Shown in pieces: positions 34,632-43,778 of a stretch of DNA of 64,000 bases. Source of the stretch: Nevskia sp. (GTDB lineage: Bacteria; Pseudomonadota; Gammaproteobacteria; Nevskiales; Nevskiaceae); NCBI GenBank assembly GCA_023229645.1, contig JALNYU010000014.1, positions 36,358-100,357 on the forward strand. The letters are read 5' to 3'. How positions within the stretch are numbered: the stretch's first letter is position 1; every line of letters begins with the position of its first letter. The notes under the pieces were generated by a model. That model saw only the letters and a list, made by a program, of their open reading frames with translations. It did not search any database and had not been told where the DNA came from. The translations under genes and the position numbers were made by a program.

Positions 34632-35212
34632 ACGCCATCGTGGCCGCTGAGCGATAACAGCCGGCGGTCGATCCAGCGCGCATTGCTCAACCACAGGCCG
34701 CGCCACTCGATACCGTCAGCGCGATGCAGGAGCTCGATGCGGCCCTCGGTTTCATCTAGAAATACGATGCGATTCTGCGGCCCCAGCCAAGCGTCCAGAA
34801 TGCGGCGAAACGCGCGGTCGTAAATCAGGCGCCGTCGGCTGCTCAAAAACGGCACCAGATAATCGTGGACCAAGTGCCAAGTATCGGAAAGCCCAGCAAC
34901 GCGGACTTCGACATTGGCCGTGCCGTTATGCATTAAATATAAGCCCGGCGCGACTTTAAACGGGTGCAAATTCTCGGTGCTGGATGAGCCACGCGTGCGG
35001 CGCCGGAAATGGAACACGCAATCGCGACCGGCGAATTCCTGCGCGAGGCGGACGGCGAATTCGGCATCGGAATCGGGGTGGCGCTCAATGCGCGCGTGGC
35101 CGTTGGCATCGAAGCCCATGAAGCCGAAGCCGTCTGGGTTGTATTCGGCGGCCGAGCGCAGCAACTCCGGCGGCGTCACTGCGCCGTACGGCTGGTGGAT
35201 GATCTGGCACAT
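34601..35212 (-). CDS. Class II glutamine amidotransferase-like (Ntn hydrolase) protein
   Basis: This 203-residue cytoplasmic protein starts Met-Cys, so C2 would be the N-terminal nucleophile after Met removal. Other family features are NPDGFGFMGFD, a HFRRRTRGSSSTENLHPF segment in place of the usual HxRxATxG strand, and LYLMHNGTA. It lacks any synthetase domain, so it is probably an amidohydrolase of unknown substrate. It is separated by 24 bases from the molbindin gene and overlaps the exporter gene tail to tail. Confidence 0.8.
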   Translation of the reverse strand: MCQIIHQPYGAVTPPELLRSAAEYNPDGFGFMGFDANGHARIERHPDSDAEFAVRLAQEFAGRDCVFHFRRRTRGSSSTENLHPFKVAPGLYLMHNGTANVEVRVAGLSDTWHLVHDYLVPFLSSRRRLIYDRAFRRILDAWLGPQNRIVFLDETEGRIELLHRADGIEWRGLWLSNARWIDRRLLSLSGHDGVYRATETAFC

Positions 35213-35236
35213 GGCAGCACTCCGTAATCAGGCCTG

Positions 35237-35452
35237 TTAGGTTTTCGCCAACAAGACTTCGGTGGCTTTAAACACCGCCAAGACTTCATGCCCAACTTGC
35301 AGGTTGAGGTTCTTGATCGAACGCGTTGTAACGATTGAGGTCACGATGCCGGCGTCGGTTTCGACATCGACTTCCGATACCACCGGCCCGAGCAGAATTT
35401 CGACGATGCGGCCCGGGATTTGGTTGCGACTATTGATGGCGTGAATGGTCAT
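35237..35452 (-). CDS. Molybdenum-pterin binding protein (molbindin, Mop domain)
   Basis: A 71-residue single Mop domain that oligomerises to bind molybdate or tungstate in the cytoplasm. Seen are SRNQIPGRIVEILLGPVVSEV, an IVTSIVTTRSIKNLNL strand and VGHEVLAVFKATEVLLA. The ATG at 35452 has AAGGACG 8 bases upstream; the longer frame to 35788 is antisense to cysG. Upstream lie two tandem TTATATT/AATATAA dyads that resemble molybdate-responsive ModE sites. Confidence 0.9.
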   Translation of the reverse strand: MTIHAINSRNQIPGRIVEILLGPVVSEVDVETDAGIVTSIVTTRSIKNLNLQVGHEVLAVFKATEVLLAKT

Positions 35453-35508
35453 AAGTAAACGTCCTTGCAGAGCGAATGGATAACGCGGAGCCCACTCTAG
35501 TCTTTCAT

Positions 35509-35562
35509 TTATATTCAATAAAGAAATATAAATAAATTTACTTATATTTAAAAAGAATATAA
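35509..35562. promoter_or_regulatory. Tandem TTATATT/AATATAA dyads between mop and cysG (ModE-like boxes)
   Basis: The first dyad is TTATATT (35509-35515) with AATATAA (35525-35531), spacer 9. The second is TTATATT (35542-35548) with AATATAA (35556-35562), spacer 7. They lie in the extremely AT-rich divergent region between the molbindin gene and cysG. The half-site resembles the TTATATT half of the E. coli ModE operator at modA. Confidence 0.5.
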
Positions 35563-35595
35563 AAACGAAAGGTCGCCAATGCTTTTGCGGTATGA

Positions 35596-37050
35596 ATGGC
35601 GAGGCAGCACAATCCACTTTTCCGCTTCGTATCCCGCATGACTGAGCAAGCCCGAGCTGCAGCACGTTATTTTCCGGTGACGTTGCGTTTGGACGGCGCC
35701 CGGGTGGTTGTGATCGGTGGCGGCGAGGTGGCGGCCCGCAAACTGCGCCTGTTGCTGCGCGCTGGGCCGAATATCGATGTGGTAGCACGCGCGCTCAATC
35801 CCGAATTGGAGAACTGGCGCGCCAGCGGCGAGATCACGCATATCGGCGCCGAGTTTTCACCCGAACAACTGGTCGGCGCACGCTTGGTGATCGCGGCGAC
35901 CGACGATCACAGCTTGAATCGCGTCGTCGCGGCGGCAGCGGCGGCGCAGAACATCTTGGTTAACGTCGTCGATGATCCCGAGCCGAGCACGTTTATCACG
36001 CCGGCCATCATCGACCGTGCGCCGATCCAAATTGCGATCAGCAGTGGCGGCGCCGCGCCGGTACTCGCGCGGCGTTTGCGTGAGCGAATCGAGGCATTAA
36101 TTCCCGCCCAATACGGCCGTATCGCCGCCTTCATGCAGAGCCGGCGGACGCAGGTCAAAACGGCGGTGGCACAGCCGGAACGGCGCGCGCTGTGGGAGCG
36201 TTTTCTCGATGGCGCTGGCGCCGAAGCAATCCTCGCCGGTGATGAAACGCGCGCCGATGCCGAGCTACAGCGCCTGCAAGCCGAAGCAACACCGCGCGGC
36301 GAGGTCTATCTGGTCGGCGCCGGTCCCGGCGATCCTGATCTGTTGACGTTCCGTGCATTGCGGCTGATGCAACAGGCCGATGTTGTGCTCTACGACCGCC
36401 TTATCGGCCCCGGCATTCTGGAATTGGTACGGCGCGACGCCGAGCGGATTTTTGTCGGCAAGCGCAAAAACCAACACACGCTGCCGCAGGACGAAATCAA
36501 CGCCGAGTTGGTGCGGCAAGCCCAAGCCGGACGCCGGGTGCTGCGGCTGAAAGGCGGCGATCCGTTTATTTTCGGCCGCGGCGGCGAAGAGATCGAAACC
36601 CTGGCCGCGGCCGGCATTCTGTTTCAAGTCGTGCCCGGCATCACCGCCGCCAGCGGCTGCGCGACTTACGCCGGCATTCCGCTGACGCACCGCGACTACG
36701 CCCAAGCCTGCATCTTTGTCACCGGCCACGCCCGCCAAGATGGCACGCTGACCTTGCCGTGGTCGGCACTGGCGCAACGCGGGCAGACGGTGGCGATCTA
36801 CATGGGGCTTAGTTCGCTCGGCGCGCTCTGCGCCAAGTTGATCGAACACGGCTTACCGGCGGATTGGCCTGCGGCGCTGATCGAGGCCGGCACTTCAGCC
36901 CAGCAACGCGTGATCGCGTCGACGCTCGGCGCGCTGCCAGCTGAAACTGCTGCGGCCGGCGTCGTTGGCGCGAGTATGGTGATCGTCGGTGAAGTTGTCC
37001 GCCTGCGTGAAAAACTACGTTGGTTTGAAGCCGCCGACGTTCGCTTGTGA
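35596..37050 (+). CDS. cysG: Sirohaem synthase CysG
   Basis: This multifunctional enzyme makes sirohaem for sulfite reductase. The N-terminal part (about residues 15-160) is the precorrin-2 dehydrogenase/ferrochelatase with VVVIGGGEVAARK. The C-terminal part (about 235-475) is uroporphyrinogen III methyltransferase with VYLVGAGPGDPDLLTFRA, LRLKGGDPFIFGRGGEE and VPGITAASGCATYAGIPLTHR. The total of 484 residues is slightly longer than usual; the ATG at 35638 would remove fourteen residues and is an equally good start. It diverges from the molbindin gene across the AT-rich region. Confidence 0.93.
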   Translation: MARQHNPLFRFVSRMTEQARAAARYFPVTLRLDGARVVVIGGGEVAARKLRLLLRAGPNIDVVARALNPELENWRASGEITHIGAEFSPEQLVGARLVIAATDDHSLNRVVAAAAAAQNILVNVVDDPEPSTFITPAIIDRAPIQIAISSGGAAPVLARRLRERIEALIPAQYGRIAAFMQSRRTQVKTAVAQPERRALWERFLDGAGAEAILAGDETRADAELQRLQAEATPRGEVYLVGAGPGDPDLLTFRALRLMQQADVVLYDRLIGPGILELVRRDAERIFVGKRKNQHTLPQDEINAELVRQAQAGRRVLRLKGGDPFIFGRGGEEIETLAAAGILFQVVPGITAASGCATYAGIPLTHRDYAQACIFVTGHARQDGTLTLPWSALAQRGQTVAIYMGLSSLGALCAKLIEHGLPADWPAALIEAGTSAQQRVIASTLGALPAETAAAGVVGASMVIVGEVVRLREKLRWFEAADVRL

Positions 37051-37080
37051 AGCGCACCATCCGCGCATAAAGTGCGGCGC

Positions 37081-38556
37081 ATGGCTCCCTGTTCTTCTCT
37101 GCTCGCGCGTTTCGCGTGGGTCTGTCTATTGGCTGCGCTGGCGCTACCGGCGCAGGCGCGGCGCATTGGCAGCATCGAATTCAAGACCTGCGAGCTGAGC
37201 AGCAAGCAGAGCGCCCAGGCGCTACGCGCCGAATGCGCGAAGTTTGAGGTTCTGGAAAATCCGGCGGCCGCAGATGGCCGCAGGATTATGCTGAACTTGG
37301 CATTGATTCCAGCGCGCGCGGCGAAGCCGAAGGCGGATCTTCTGGTTTATTTGGCTGGCGGGCCGGGGCAGGCGGCGGTTGCGAGCTTCCCTTCGTATGC
37401 GGCGGGTTTCCAAGCGCTGTTGAAAGATCGCGATGTGCTGCTGGTTGATCAGCGCGGCACCGGCGAATCGAACCGACTTGCCTGCCCAAGCGTCGACACT
37501 GATACCGCCGAAGCAGCGGGCACTGAGCGCCTGCGTAAAGCCGCGGAGCGGTGCCTAGCGGCCGTCAGCGCCCACGCCGATCCGCAGTACTACACGACGA
37601 TAAACGCCATCGAGGACTTGGAAACGCTGCGCCACGCGCTCGGCGATCCGCAGTACAACTTGGTCGGCGCTTCGTACGGCACGCGCGTGGCACTGAGTTA
37701 TTTGCAGCGCCATCCCGCCAGTCTGCGCAGCGTGATTCTCGACGGCGTCGTGCCGCAAGATGCCGCGCTCGGCCAAGACCACGCCCACAATCTCGACGAT
37801 GGCCTCGCTACGATATTCGCCGCTTGCCGCGCGAACGCCGCCTGCAGCAAACGGTTCGGCGATCCAGCGGCCACGCTCTCCACCCTGCGCGCACAACTGC
37901 GTGCGCGGCCACAGTTGGTTACGTTGCCAGATCCGCTCAGTAACGCGCCTCGTAGCGAAACGCTCAATACCCCGTATCTCGCTGGCGTTGTTCGTTTGTT
38001 TTCTTATCAGCCGGAATTCGCCGCGCTGCTGCCCCTGCTGCTTGATGAAGCGCTGCACGAGCGACCGCAGGCTTTGGTCGCGCAAGGCTTGCTGCTGACG
38101 CGCGGTTTGCAGGATTCGCTGGCGCATGGCATGGAACTATCCGTGATTTGCAGCGAGGATTTTCCGTTTTTAAAAGCACGGCCAGAAGACGCGGAACGCT
38201 TACTCGGCAATGAGATCGTTCGTTTGTTTGCTGCGCAATGCCCAGCGTGGCCGACGCAGCCGGCGCCGTCGGATTTCAAGCAGCCAGTGGTCTCCGATAA
38301 GCCGGTATTGCTGCTATCCGGCGAATGGGATCCGGTAACGCCGCCGCGTATGGCCGACCAGGCTGCGAAGACGCTGCGTAATAGCCGCCATCTCGTCGCT
38401 CGCGGCCGCGGCCACACCGTGCTGTGGCGCGGTTGCGTACCGAAGCTGGCGGCGCAGTTTGTCGCTAAGTTGCAGCCAGCGGAATTGGATGCGGGCTGCA
38501 TGGACACGCTCGGTGAAACGCCAGCATTTATCGGCTATCAAGGGCCGCCGCCGTGA
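37081..38556 (+). CDS. Secreted alpha/beta hydrolase, tripeptidyl aminopeptidase-like (TAP-like C-terminus)
   Basis: This protein of 491 residues has a signal peptide ending at AQA-RR. It belongs to the proline-iminopeptidase/TAP-type alpha/beta hydrolases: an AGGPGQAA oxyanion segment, VDQRGTGESNRL, the nucleophile elbow GASYGTR and a C-terminal half with SGEWDPVTPPRMA, where the Asp belongs, followed by the His in GRGHTV. It is expected to hydrolyse peptides or esters in the periplasm. A GTG at 37072 would add three residues including two arginines and is possible. Its stop overlaps the next start, coupling it to the ABC exporter genes. Confidence 0.85.
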   Translation: MAPCSSLLARFAWVCLLAALALPAQARRIGSIEFKTCELSSKQSAQALRAECAKFEVLENPAAADGRRIMLNLALIPARAAKPKADLLVYLAGGPGQAAVASFPSYAAGFQALLKDRDVLLVDQRGTGESNRLACPSVDTDTAEAAGTERLRKAAERCLAAVSAHADPQYYTTINAIEDLETLRHALGDPQYNLVGASYGTRVALSYLQRHPASLRSVILDGVVPQDAALGQDHAHNLDDGLATIFAACRANAACSKRFGDPAATLSTLRAQLRARPQLVTLPDPLSNAPRSETLNTPYLAGVVRLFSYQPEFAALLPLLLDEALHERPQALVAQGLLLTRGLQDSLAHGMELSVICSEDFPFLKARPEDAERLLGNEIVRLFAAQCPAWPTQPAPSDFKQPVVSDKPVLLLSGEWDPVTPPRMADQAAKTLRNSRHLVARGRGHTVLWRGCVPKLAAQFVAKLQPAELDAGCMDTLGETPAFIGYQGPPP

Positions 38557-39287
38557 TCGTCGCTGAGAATCTGCACCGTGCGTTTGGCGCGATTGAAGCG
38601 GTGCGCGAGGTTTCGTTCCGCGCCGAGGATGGGCGCATTACCGGCTTGCTCGGCCCCAATGGCGCCGGTAAAACCACGACGCTGCGGATGCTGTACGCGC
38701 TGCTGCAGCCAGATCGCGGCCGCGTCACGATCGATGGTATCGACACGCAGCGGGACATCCAAGGCGCGCGTCGCCGGCTTGGCGTGCTGCCGGATAGCCG
38801 CGGCTTGTACAAACGCCTGACGGCGCGCGAGAACATCGAGTACTTCGGCCGTTTGCAGGGCTTACGCGGCACCGAACTGGTTAGCCGTACCGACGCCGTG
38901 ATCGCTGCGCTCGGTTTAGGCGATATCGAACACCGGCGCACGGAGGGGTTTTCGCAAGGGCAGCGGGTAAAAACCGCGATTGCCCGGGCGCTGGTGCACG
39001 CGCCACAAAATTTGCTGCTAGATGAACCCACCAACGGCCTTGATGTGATGGCAACGCGCAGTCTGCGCGCGTTTCTGCGCGAGCAGCGCAGCGCCGGCCG
39101 CTGCATCGTATTTTCCAGCCACATCATGCAGGAGGTGGCAGCGCTCTGCGATTACATCGTCGTCGTCGCGCAGGGCCGCGTCGTCGCCAGCGGCAGCGCC
39201 GAAGCACTGCGCGAACAAACCGGCGAAGCCAATCTGGAAGATGCTTTCGTCAAGATCATCGGTTCCGGCGAGGGCTTGATGGCATGA
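38553..39287 (+). CDS. ABC transporter ATPase (NatA-like)
   Basis: This 244-residue ATPase starts with GTG overlapping the previous stop. Motifs are Walker A GPNGAGKTT, LPDSRGLYKRLTARENIEYFG, signature FSQGQRVKTAIARAL, Walker B LLLDEPTNGLD and H-loop SSHIMQE. The signature Ser-Gln-Gly-Gln in place of Ser-Gly-Gly-Gln is a feature of NatA-type sodium or drug exporters. It pairs with the next gene. Confidence 0.9.
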   Translation: MIVAENLHRAFGAIEAVREVSFRAEDGRITGLLGPNGAGKTTTLRMLYALLQPDRGRVTIDGIDTQRDIQGARRRLGVLPDSRGLYKRLTARENIEYFGRLQGLRGTELVSRTDAVIAALGLGDIEHRRTEGFSQGQRVKTAIARALVHAPQNLLLDEPTNGLDVMATRSLRAFLREQRSAGRCIVFSSHIMQEVAALCDYIVVVAQGRVVASGSAEALREQTGEANLEDAFVKIIGSGEGLMA

Positions 39288-40474
39288 GCAATCCCTTGCA
39301 CGGCGGTTGGTGGACGGTATTTGTAAAAGAAGTGCGGGAAAACCTGCGCGATCGCCGCGCGCTCGGCATGGCGCTGTTATATGGCCCGTTGTTCGGGCCG
39401 ATTCTGTTCGCGATGATGACGTCGTTCATCATCGGCAAGCAGCTCGATGATGCCGAAAAGCCGCTGGCGCTGGCGGTGATCGGCGCCGAGCGTGCGCCGA
39501 ATCTGATCGATTTCCTCAGCCAGCAGGGCGTGAGTGTGAAGCCACCGCCGGCCGATCCCGACGCCGCAATTCAGGCGCAGAACGAAGATGTGATTTTGCG
39601 CATTCCGGAAACGTTTGCCGAGCAATGGCAGGACGGCACGCCGGCGCGGCTGGAGTTGCTGGTGGATGAGTCGCGGCAACAAACTCATGCCGCGATCAAC
39701 CGCGTGCGCGGCTTGCTGGAGCGCTATTCGAGTCAGATCGCTCGGTTGCGCCTGCAATTGCGCGGGATCGACCCACAGCTTGGCGCGCCGTTGTTGATCG
39801 CCGAGCACGATCTTTCGACCTCGCAAAGCCGCGGCGGCGCCCTGCTCGCGATGCTGCCGTACTTCCTAATTTTGTGCGCGTTTCTCGGCGGCATGTATTT
39901 AGCGATCGACGCCACCGCCGGCGAGCGCGAGCGGCAATCGCTGGAGGCCTTACTGATTAATCCGGTGCCGCCGACCCAGATCATGGCTGGCAAGCTGGCA
40001 GCGACGGCGGTTTTCGCGCTGGCTTCGGTGGTGAACTGCATCATCGCGTTTATGATCGGCTTGCACTACATCCGCGGCGACGAAATTGGCCTGAATTTGA
40101 CGCTAGCACCGACCAGCGCGTTGCTGGTCTTGCTGCTGATTGCGCCGGTGGCTTTGCTCGCGGCGGCGGTGCAGACGATCATCGCTTCGTTCGCGCGCAG
40201 CTTCCGAGAGGCGCAAACCTATCTGCAGTTTCTGATGATCATCCCGGCGATTCCGAGCATTTTGCTCGTGGTTAATCCGATTAAAGCCGTAACCTGGATG
40301 TTGGCAACCCCACTGCTGAGCCAAAGCCTGCTGATCAACCAACTCGCCCGTGGCGATGATCTCGCCTTGCTCGATATCGCGTTGTCGGTCAGCGGTACGC
40401 TCGCTGCAGCGCTGCTCGCGGCGTTGGTCGCGGTGCGCTTGTATCGCGGCGAGCGCCTAGCGCTGGCGGTTTAG
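39284..40474 (+). CDS. ABC transporter permease (NatB-like)
   Basis: This 396-residue membrane protein has one N-terminal helix (about residues 20-40) and a large periplasmic domain (about 50-170). Five or six helices follow in the C-terminal half, including a GERERQSLEALLINPVPPTQIMAGK segment typical of the NatB/ABC-2 family. The start overlaps the ATPase stop (ATGA). Its stop overlaps the convergent dxs stop by 3 bases, leaving no room for a terminator. Confidence 0.88.
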   Translation: MSNPLHGGWWTVFVKEVRENLRDRRALGMALLYGPLFGPILFAMMTSFIIGKQLDDAEKPLALAVIGAERAPNLIDFLSQQGVSVKPPPADPDAAIQAQNEDVILRIPETFAEQWQDGTPARLELLVDESRQQTHAAINRVRGLLERYSSQIARLRLQLRGIDPQLGAPLLIAEHDLSTSQSRGGALLAMLPYFLILCAFLGGMYLAIDATAGERERQSLEALLINPVPPTQIMAGKLAATAVFALASVVNCIIAFMIGLHYIRGDEIGLNLTLAPTSALLVLLLIAPVALLAAAVQTIIASFARSFREAQTYLQFLMIIPAIPSILLVVNPIKAVTWMLATPLLSQSLLINQLARGDDLALLDIALSVSGTLAAALLAALVAVRLYRGERLALAV

Positions 40475-42303
40475 GCGAGCCTTTTAAGCTTGGCGCGGAT
40501 TGCCGCGATCACGCCAGTGCTGTCCAAGCCGCAGTCCGCCAGCAATTCTTCGCGGCTGCCGTGGGCGATGTAGCGGTCTGGCAAGCCGAGATGGAGCAGC
40601 GGCACCGTCAGCCCATGCGCGGCCAACACTTCGCTAACACCGCTGCCGGCGCCGCCGGCAATCGCGTTGTCTTCCAGCGTAACGAGCAGGGCATGTGTCG
40701 TTGCGAGTTCGGCGATCAAAGCCTGGTCTAGCGGTTTGACGTAGCGCATATCGGCGACGGTCGCGTCCAGTGCTACGGCAGCCGCCAGCGCGGTGCTGGT
40801 CGGCGCGCCGAACGCGAGAACGGCAACGGCCGAGCCTGTGGTGTCGTTGCTGCGCCGCAAAATGCGGCCGCGGCCTAGCGGCAACGGCGTCGCTACCGCC
40901 TCGATAACGCTGCCCGGGCCGCCGCCACGCGGATACCGGACGACGCTGGGGCCGTTCAAGGCCAAGCCGGTTGCGAGCATGCGGCGGCACTCGTTTTCGT
41001 CGCTCGGCGCCATGATCACGAGATTCGGCACGCAGCGTAGAAAGCTCAAATCAAAGGCGCCGTGGTGGGTCGCGCCGTCAGCGCCGACCAAGCCGCCGCG
41101 ATCAACCGCGAACAGCACCGGCAGGTTTTGGATCGCAACGTCGTGGATCAACGAATCGTAAGCGCGCTGCAGGAATGTCGAGTAAATCGCGACGACTGGC
41201 CGCAGGCCTTCAGCGGCGAGGCCAGCCGCGAGCGTGATCGCGTGCTGTTCGGCGATGCCGACATCGTAATAACGCTGCGGAAAGCGCTGCGCGAATTCGA
41301 CTAGGCCTGAGCCTTCGCGCATCGCCGGGGTGATCGCAACAATGCGGGTGTCCGCCGCTGCGGCAGCGCAGAGCCAGTCGCCAAATACCTGCGAATAGCT
41401 GGGCTTTGCGTTTGCGGTTGGTAGCGCGCCGCTGAGCGGCTCGAACCGGGATACGCCGTGGTAGCCGATCGGGTCCGCTTCGGCGGGTGCGTAGCCCTTG
41501 CCTTTCACCGTGATGACGTGCAGAAACTGCGGGCCGGGAACGTCACGTAGGCGTTCGAACGCGGCGTTTAACGCGCTCAGGTCGTGACCGTCGATCGGGC
41601 CGTGATACTGCAGACCAAAGCACTCGAAGGCGGCGCTGATGTCAGGGCCCGCGTGCGTGTTGTCGACTGGGCGCTGCGCGTGCGGCGCCGGAAAGCCGAG
41701 GCGGGCAAGGGTTTGGGCCGAGCGCTCGCGCAACGCGCCGACATTTTCCGAAATCGATAAATCGTTGTCGTTGTAGACGATCAACACATCGAGCGCTAGC
41801 GCACCGATATGGTTGAGCGCCTCGAAGGCCATGCCGGCGGTCATGCCGCCATCGCCGATGACGGCGACGACACGGCGCTGTTCGCGCTTATAACGTACTG
41901 CCGCAGCCATGCCAGCGGCGGCGGACAGCGCCGTACCGGCGTGACCACCGCCGAAGGCGTCGAATGGGCTTTCGTCGCGGCTTAGGAACGGCGCTAGGCC
42001 GCCGTGTTTGCGGATGGTTGCCAGCTGCCGTCGCCGGCCGGTCAGGATTTTATGCGGATATGCCTGATGGCCAATGTCCCAGATCAGTCGGTCTTCTGGC
42101 GTGTTGAAGGCGCGGTGTAAAGCAATGGTGAGTTCGACGGTGCCGAGGCCGGCGGCGAAATGGCCACCGGAGCGCGCCAACGTTTCGACCAGAAAACAGC
42201 GGATTTCGGCGGCGAGCAGCGGCAACTGCGCGTCGGGCAGCCGGCGTAGCGCGGCGGGGTCGTCAATCGCATCGAGCAGGGCAAAACCTGCGACGTCATC
42301 CAC
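40471..42303 (-). CDS. dxs: 1-deoxy-D-xylulose-5-phosphate synthase
   Basis: This thiamine diphosphate enzyme condenses pyruvate and glyceraldehyde 3-phosphate in the first step of the non-mevalonate isoprenoid pathway. Signatures are AAGLGTVELTIALH, WDIGHQAYPHKILTGRR, VIGDGGMTAGMAFEALNHIG, the IVYNDND metal site and DRGGLVGADGATHHGAFD. The GTG at 42303 gives 610 residues and starts 8 bases after xseB; a TTG at 42351 would overlap xseB and add a Pro-rich extension. xseB lies directly upstream, but ispA, often between them, is missing. Confidence 0.94.
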   Translation of the reverse strand: MDDVAGFALLDAIDDPAALRRLPDAQLPLLAAEIRCFLVETLARSGGHFAAGLGTVELTIALHRAFNTPEDRLIWDIGHQAYPHKILTGRRRQLATIRKHGGLAPFLSRDESPFDAFGGGHAGTALSAAAGMAAAVRYKREQRRVVAVIGDGGMTAGMAFEALNHIGALALDVLIVYNDNDLSISENVGALRERSAQTLARLGFPAPHAQRPVDNTHAGPDISAAFECFGLQYHGPIDGHDLSALNAAFERLRDVPGPQFLHVITVKGKGYAPAEADPIGYHGVSRFEPLSGALPTANAKPSYSQVFGDWLCAAAAADTRIVAITPAMREGSGLVEFAQRFPQRYYDVGIAEQHAITLAAGLAAEGLRPVVAIYSTFLQRAYDSLIHDVAIQNLPVLFAVDRGGLVGADGATHHGAFDLSFLRCVPNLVIMAPSDENECRRMLATGLALNGPSVVRYPRGGGPGSVIEAVATPLPLGRGRILRRSNDTTGSAVAVLAFGAPTSTALAAAVALDATVADMRYVKPLDQALIAELATTHALLVTLEDNAIAGGAGSGVSEVLAAHGLTVPLLHLGLPDRYIAHGSREELLADCGLDSTGVIAAIRAKLKRLA

Positions 42304-42313
42304 GGGACTGCAT

Positions 42314-42577
42314 TCAAACGGCGGCGTCGTCGGCGCCGCGCTGTGCTTCAAGCAGGTTCTTGACCCGCAGCTCGGCGTGGTCGAGCGAACTGCGACATTC
42401 GCGTGTTAACACCATGCCGCGCTCGAATAAGGTTAGCGATTCCTCTAGCGGCAGATCGCCGCGCTCCATGCGGGCGACGATGCTTTCGAGTTCCTTCAAT
42501 GACGTTTCGAAGCGAGAGACGGCGTCGTCGGCAGCGGGGCTGGCGGCGGGGGCGGCGCTGGCGGTTTTTTTACTCAT
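42314..42577 (-). CDS. xseB: Exodeoxyribonuclease VII small subunit
   Basis: This 87-residue subunit has a disordered Ala-rich N-terminus, then FETSLKELESIVARMERGDLPLEESLTLFERGMVLTRECRSSL, the diagnostic XseB core of a helical hairpin. It binds the XseA tail in the cytoplasm. It starts the dxs transcription unit. Confidence 0.93.
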   Translation of the reverse strand: MSKKTASAAPAASPAADDAVSRFETSLKELESIVARMERGDLPLEESLTLFERGMVLTRECRSSLDHAELRVKNLLEAQRGADDAAV

Positions 42578-42744
42578 GGGAAATCGGGCCGGAAACAGGC
42601 GCTAGTGTAATGGCTTGCACTGCTGCGATGCGGAAACCGCTGCGCTGCATCCAGATCTGCGTTTCGCTGCATCCAAGGTGCAGGATATGAAAACACGGTG
42701 CCGGGACGATCCGGCCAACAGATTCACCTTAAACGGAGGTCATC

Positions 42745-43191
42745 ATGTTGTCGATATTGGATGTAGAAGCGATTCACATCGATGGGTTGGACAAACTGGC
42801 CGGGCTTGGCCAAGCGCATTCAGGCATCACCGGCGAGTTGATCGGCCTCGTGCTCGGCCTAACGGCGATTGTGCTGATTTTTGGCACGCCAATCATCATT
42901 GTTTTATCCGTATTACGGCACCGCTCGCGCAAGCAACGGTTGACGAACGAAATCATTTTGAAGCTTGCCGAAAGCGGCCAGCCGATTCCGCCGCAGTTAT
43001 TCATCGAGCCGATTACGCCGAATTCGGATCTGCGTCGGGGTGTCATTCTGCTCGGCGTAGGGCTTGGTTTAATCGGCTTCTTTTTCTTTGGTCATGATCA
43101 CGATGGCATCGGGATCGGCTTCATTCCGCTGATGATTGGACTAGGCTATCTACTGTCTTGGAAGCTGGAACAGGGTAAAAAGAGCGCCTAA
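42745..43191 (+). CDS. Membrane protein of the DUF6249 type
   Basis: This 148-residue inner-membrane protein has one helix at about residues 33-58, followed by a basic HRSRKQRLTNEIILKLAESGQPIPPQLF segment and two helices at about 100-138. The I-LKLAESGQPIPPQL segment is shared by small membrane proteins that sit with ECF sigma factor genes. GGAGGT gives a strong ribosome binding site. The sigma factor gene begins 2 bases after the stop, so it is probably a cotranscribed partner. Function unknown. Confidence 0.75.
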   Translation: MLSILDVEAIHIDGLDKLAGLGQAHSGITGELIGLVLGLTAIVLIFGTPIIIVLSVLRHRSRKQRLTNEIILKLAESGQPIPPQLFIEPITPNSDLRRGVILLGVGLGLIGFFFFGHDHDGIGIGFIPLMIGLGYLLSWKLEQGKKSA

Positions 43192-43193
43192 AC

Positions 43194-43778
43194 GTGGTGT
43201 CTGAACCCTCGCCAAACGATGGCCCGCCCGATGCCGTATTGGTGGCGCGCTGTCTCGCCGGTAACGACCGGCACGCGTTTAATGCCTTGGTACGCCGGCA
43301 TCAAGGTGCGGTGCGCGCGCTGCTGCGGCGGCTGACGAAGGGGGATGATGCCTGGGCCGACGACCTCGCCCAGGAAACCTTCATTCAAGCGCATCGAAAG
43401 CTCGACCAGTTTCGCGGCGACGCCCGTTTCGGCACGTGGTTGTATCGGGTGGCGTACAACATTTTTCTGATGGCCGTGCGTTCGCGGCGGCCCGAAGAAT
43501 CGCTGGATGATGAGCAGCCGGAAGCGGCAGTTGAGGATGGCAGCGCGTTACAGCCGGAAGCCGATGCCGCGGATATGCAGATGGATTTAGCGCAGGCGAT
43601 GAAATGCTTATCGCCGGCGGAGAGAGCGGTGATCGCGCAGTGTTATTATCTCGACCGCAGTCATGAAGAAGCGGCGTTTGCATTAGACTGCCCCGTAGGC
43701 ACGGTGAAATCCCACATTTCGCGTGCCAAACAGAAACTGAAAATGTATTTGCAGGTCTGGGAGCCGAGTACGTTATGA
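43194..43778 (+). CDS. ECF-family RNA polymerase sigma factor
   Basis: A 194-residue alternative sigma factor. Region 2 has DDLAQETFIQAHRKLDQFRG with the WLYRVAYN segment; region 4 has LSPAERAVIAQCYYLDRSHEEAAFALDCPVGTVKSHISRAKQKL. The linker between them is acidic. It starts with GTG (two in tandem) and overlaps the next gene by 4 bases. The flanking membrane proteins are candidates for signal transduction and anti-sigma control. Confidence 0.92.
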   Translation: MVSEPSPNDGPPDAVLVARCLAGNDRHAFNALVRRHQGAVRALLRRLTKGDDAWADDLAQETFIQAHRKLDQFRGDARFGTWLYRVAYNIFLMAVRSRRPEESLDDEQPEAAVEDGSALQPEADAADMQMDLAQAMKCLSPAERAVIAQCYYLDRSHEEAAFALDCPVGTVKSHISRAKQKLKMYLQVWEPSTL

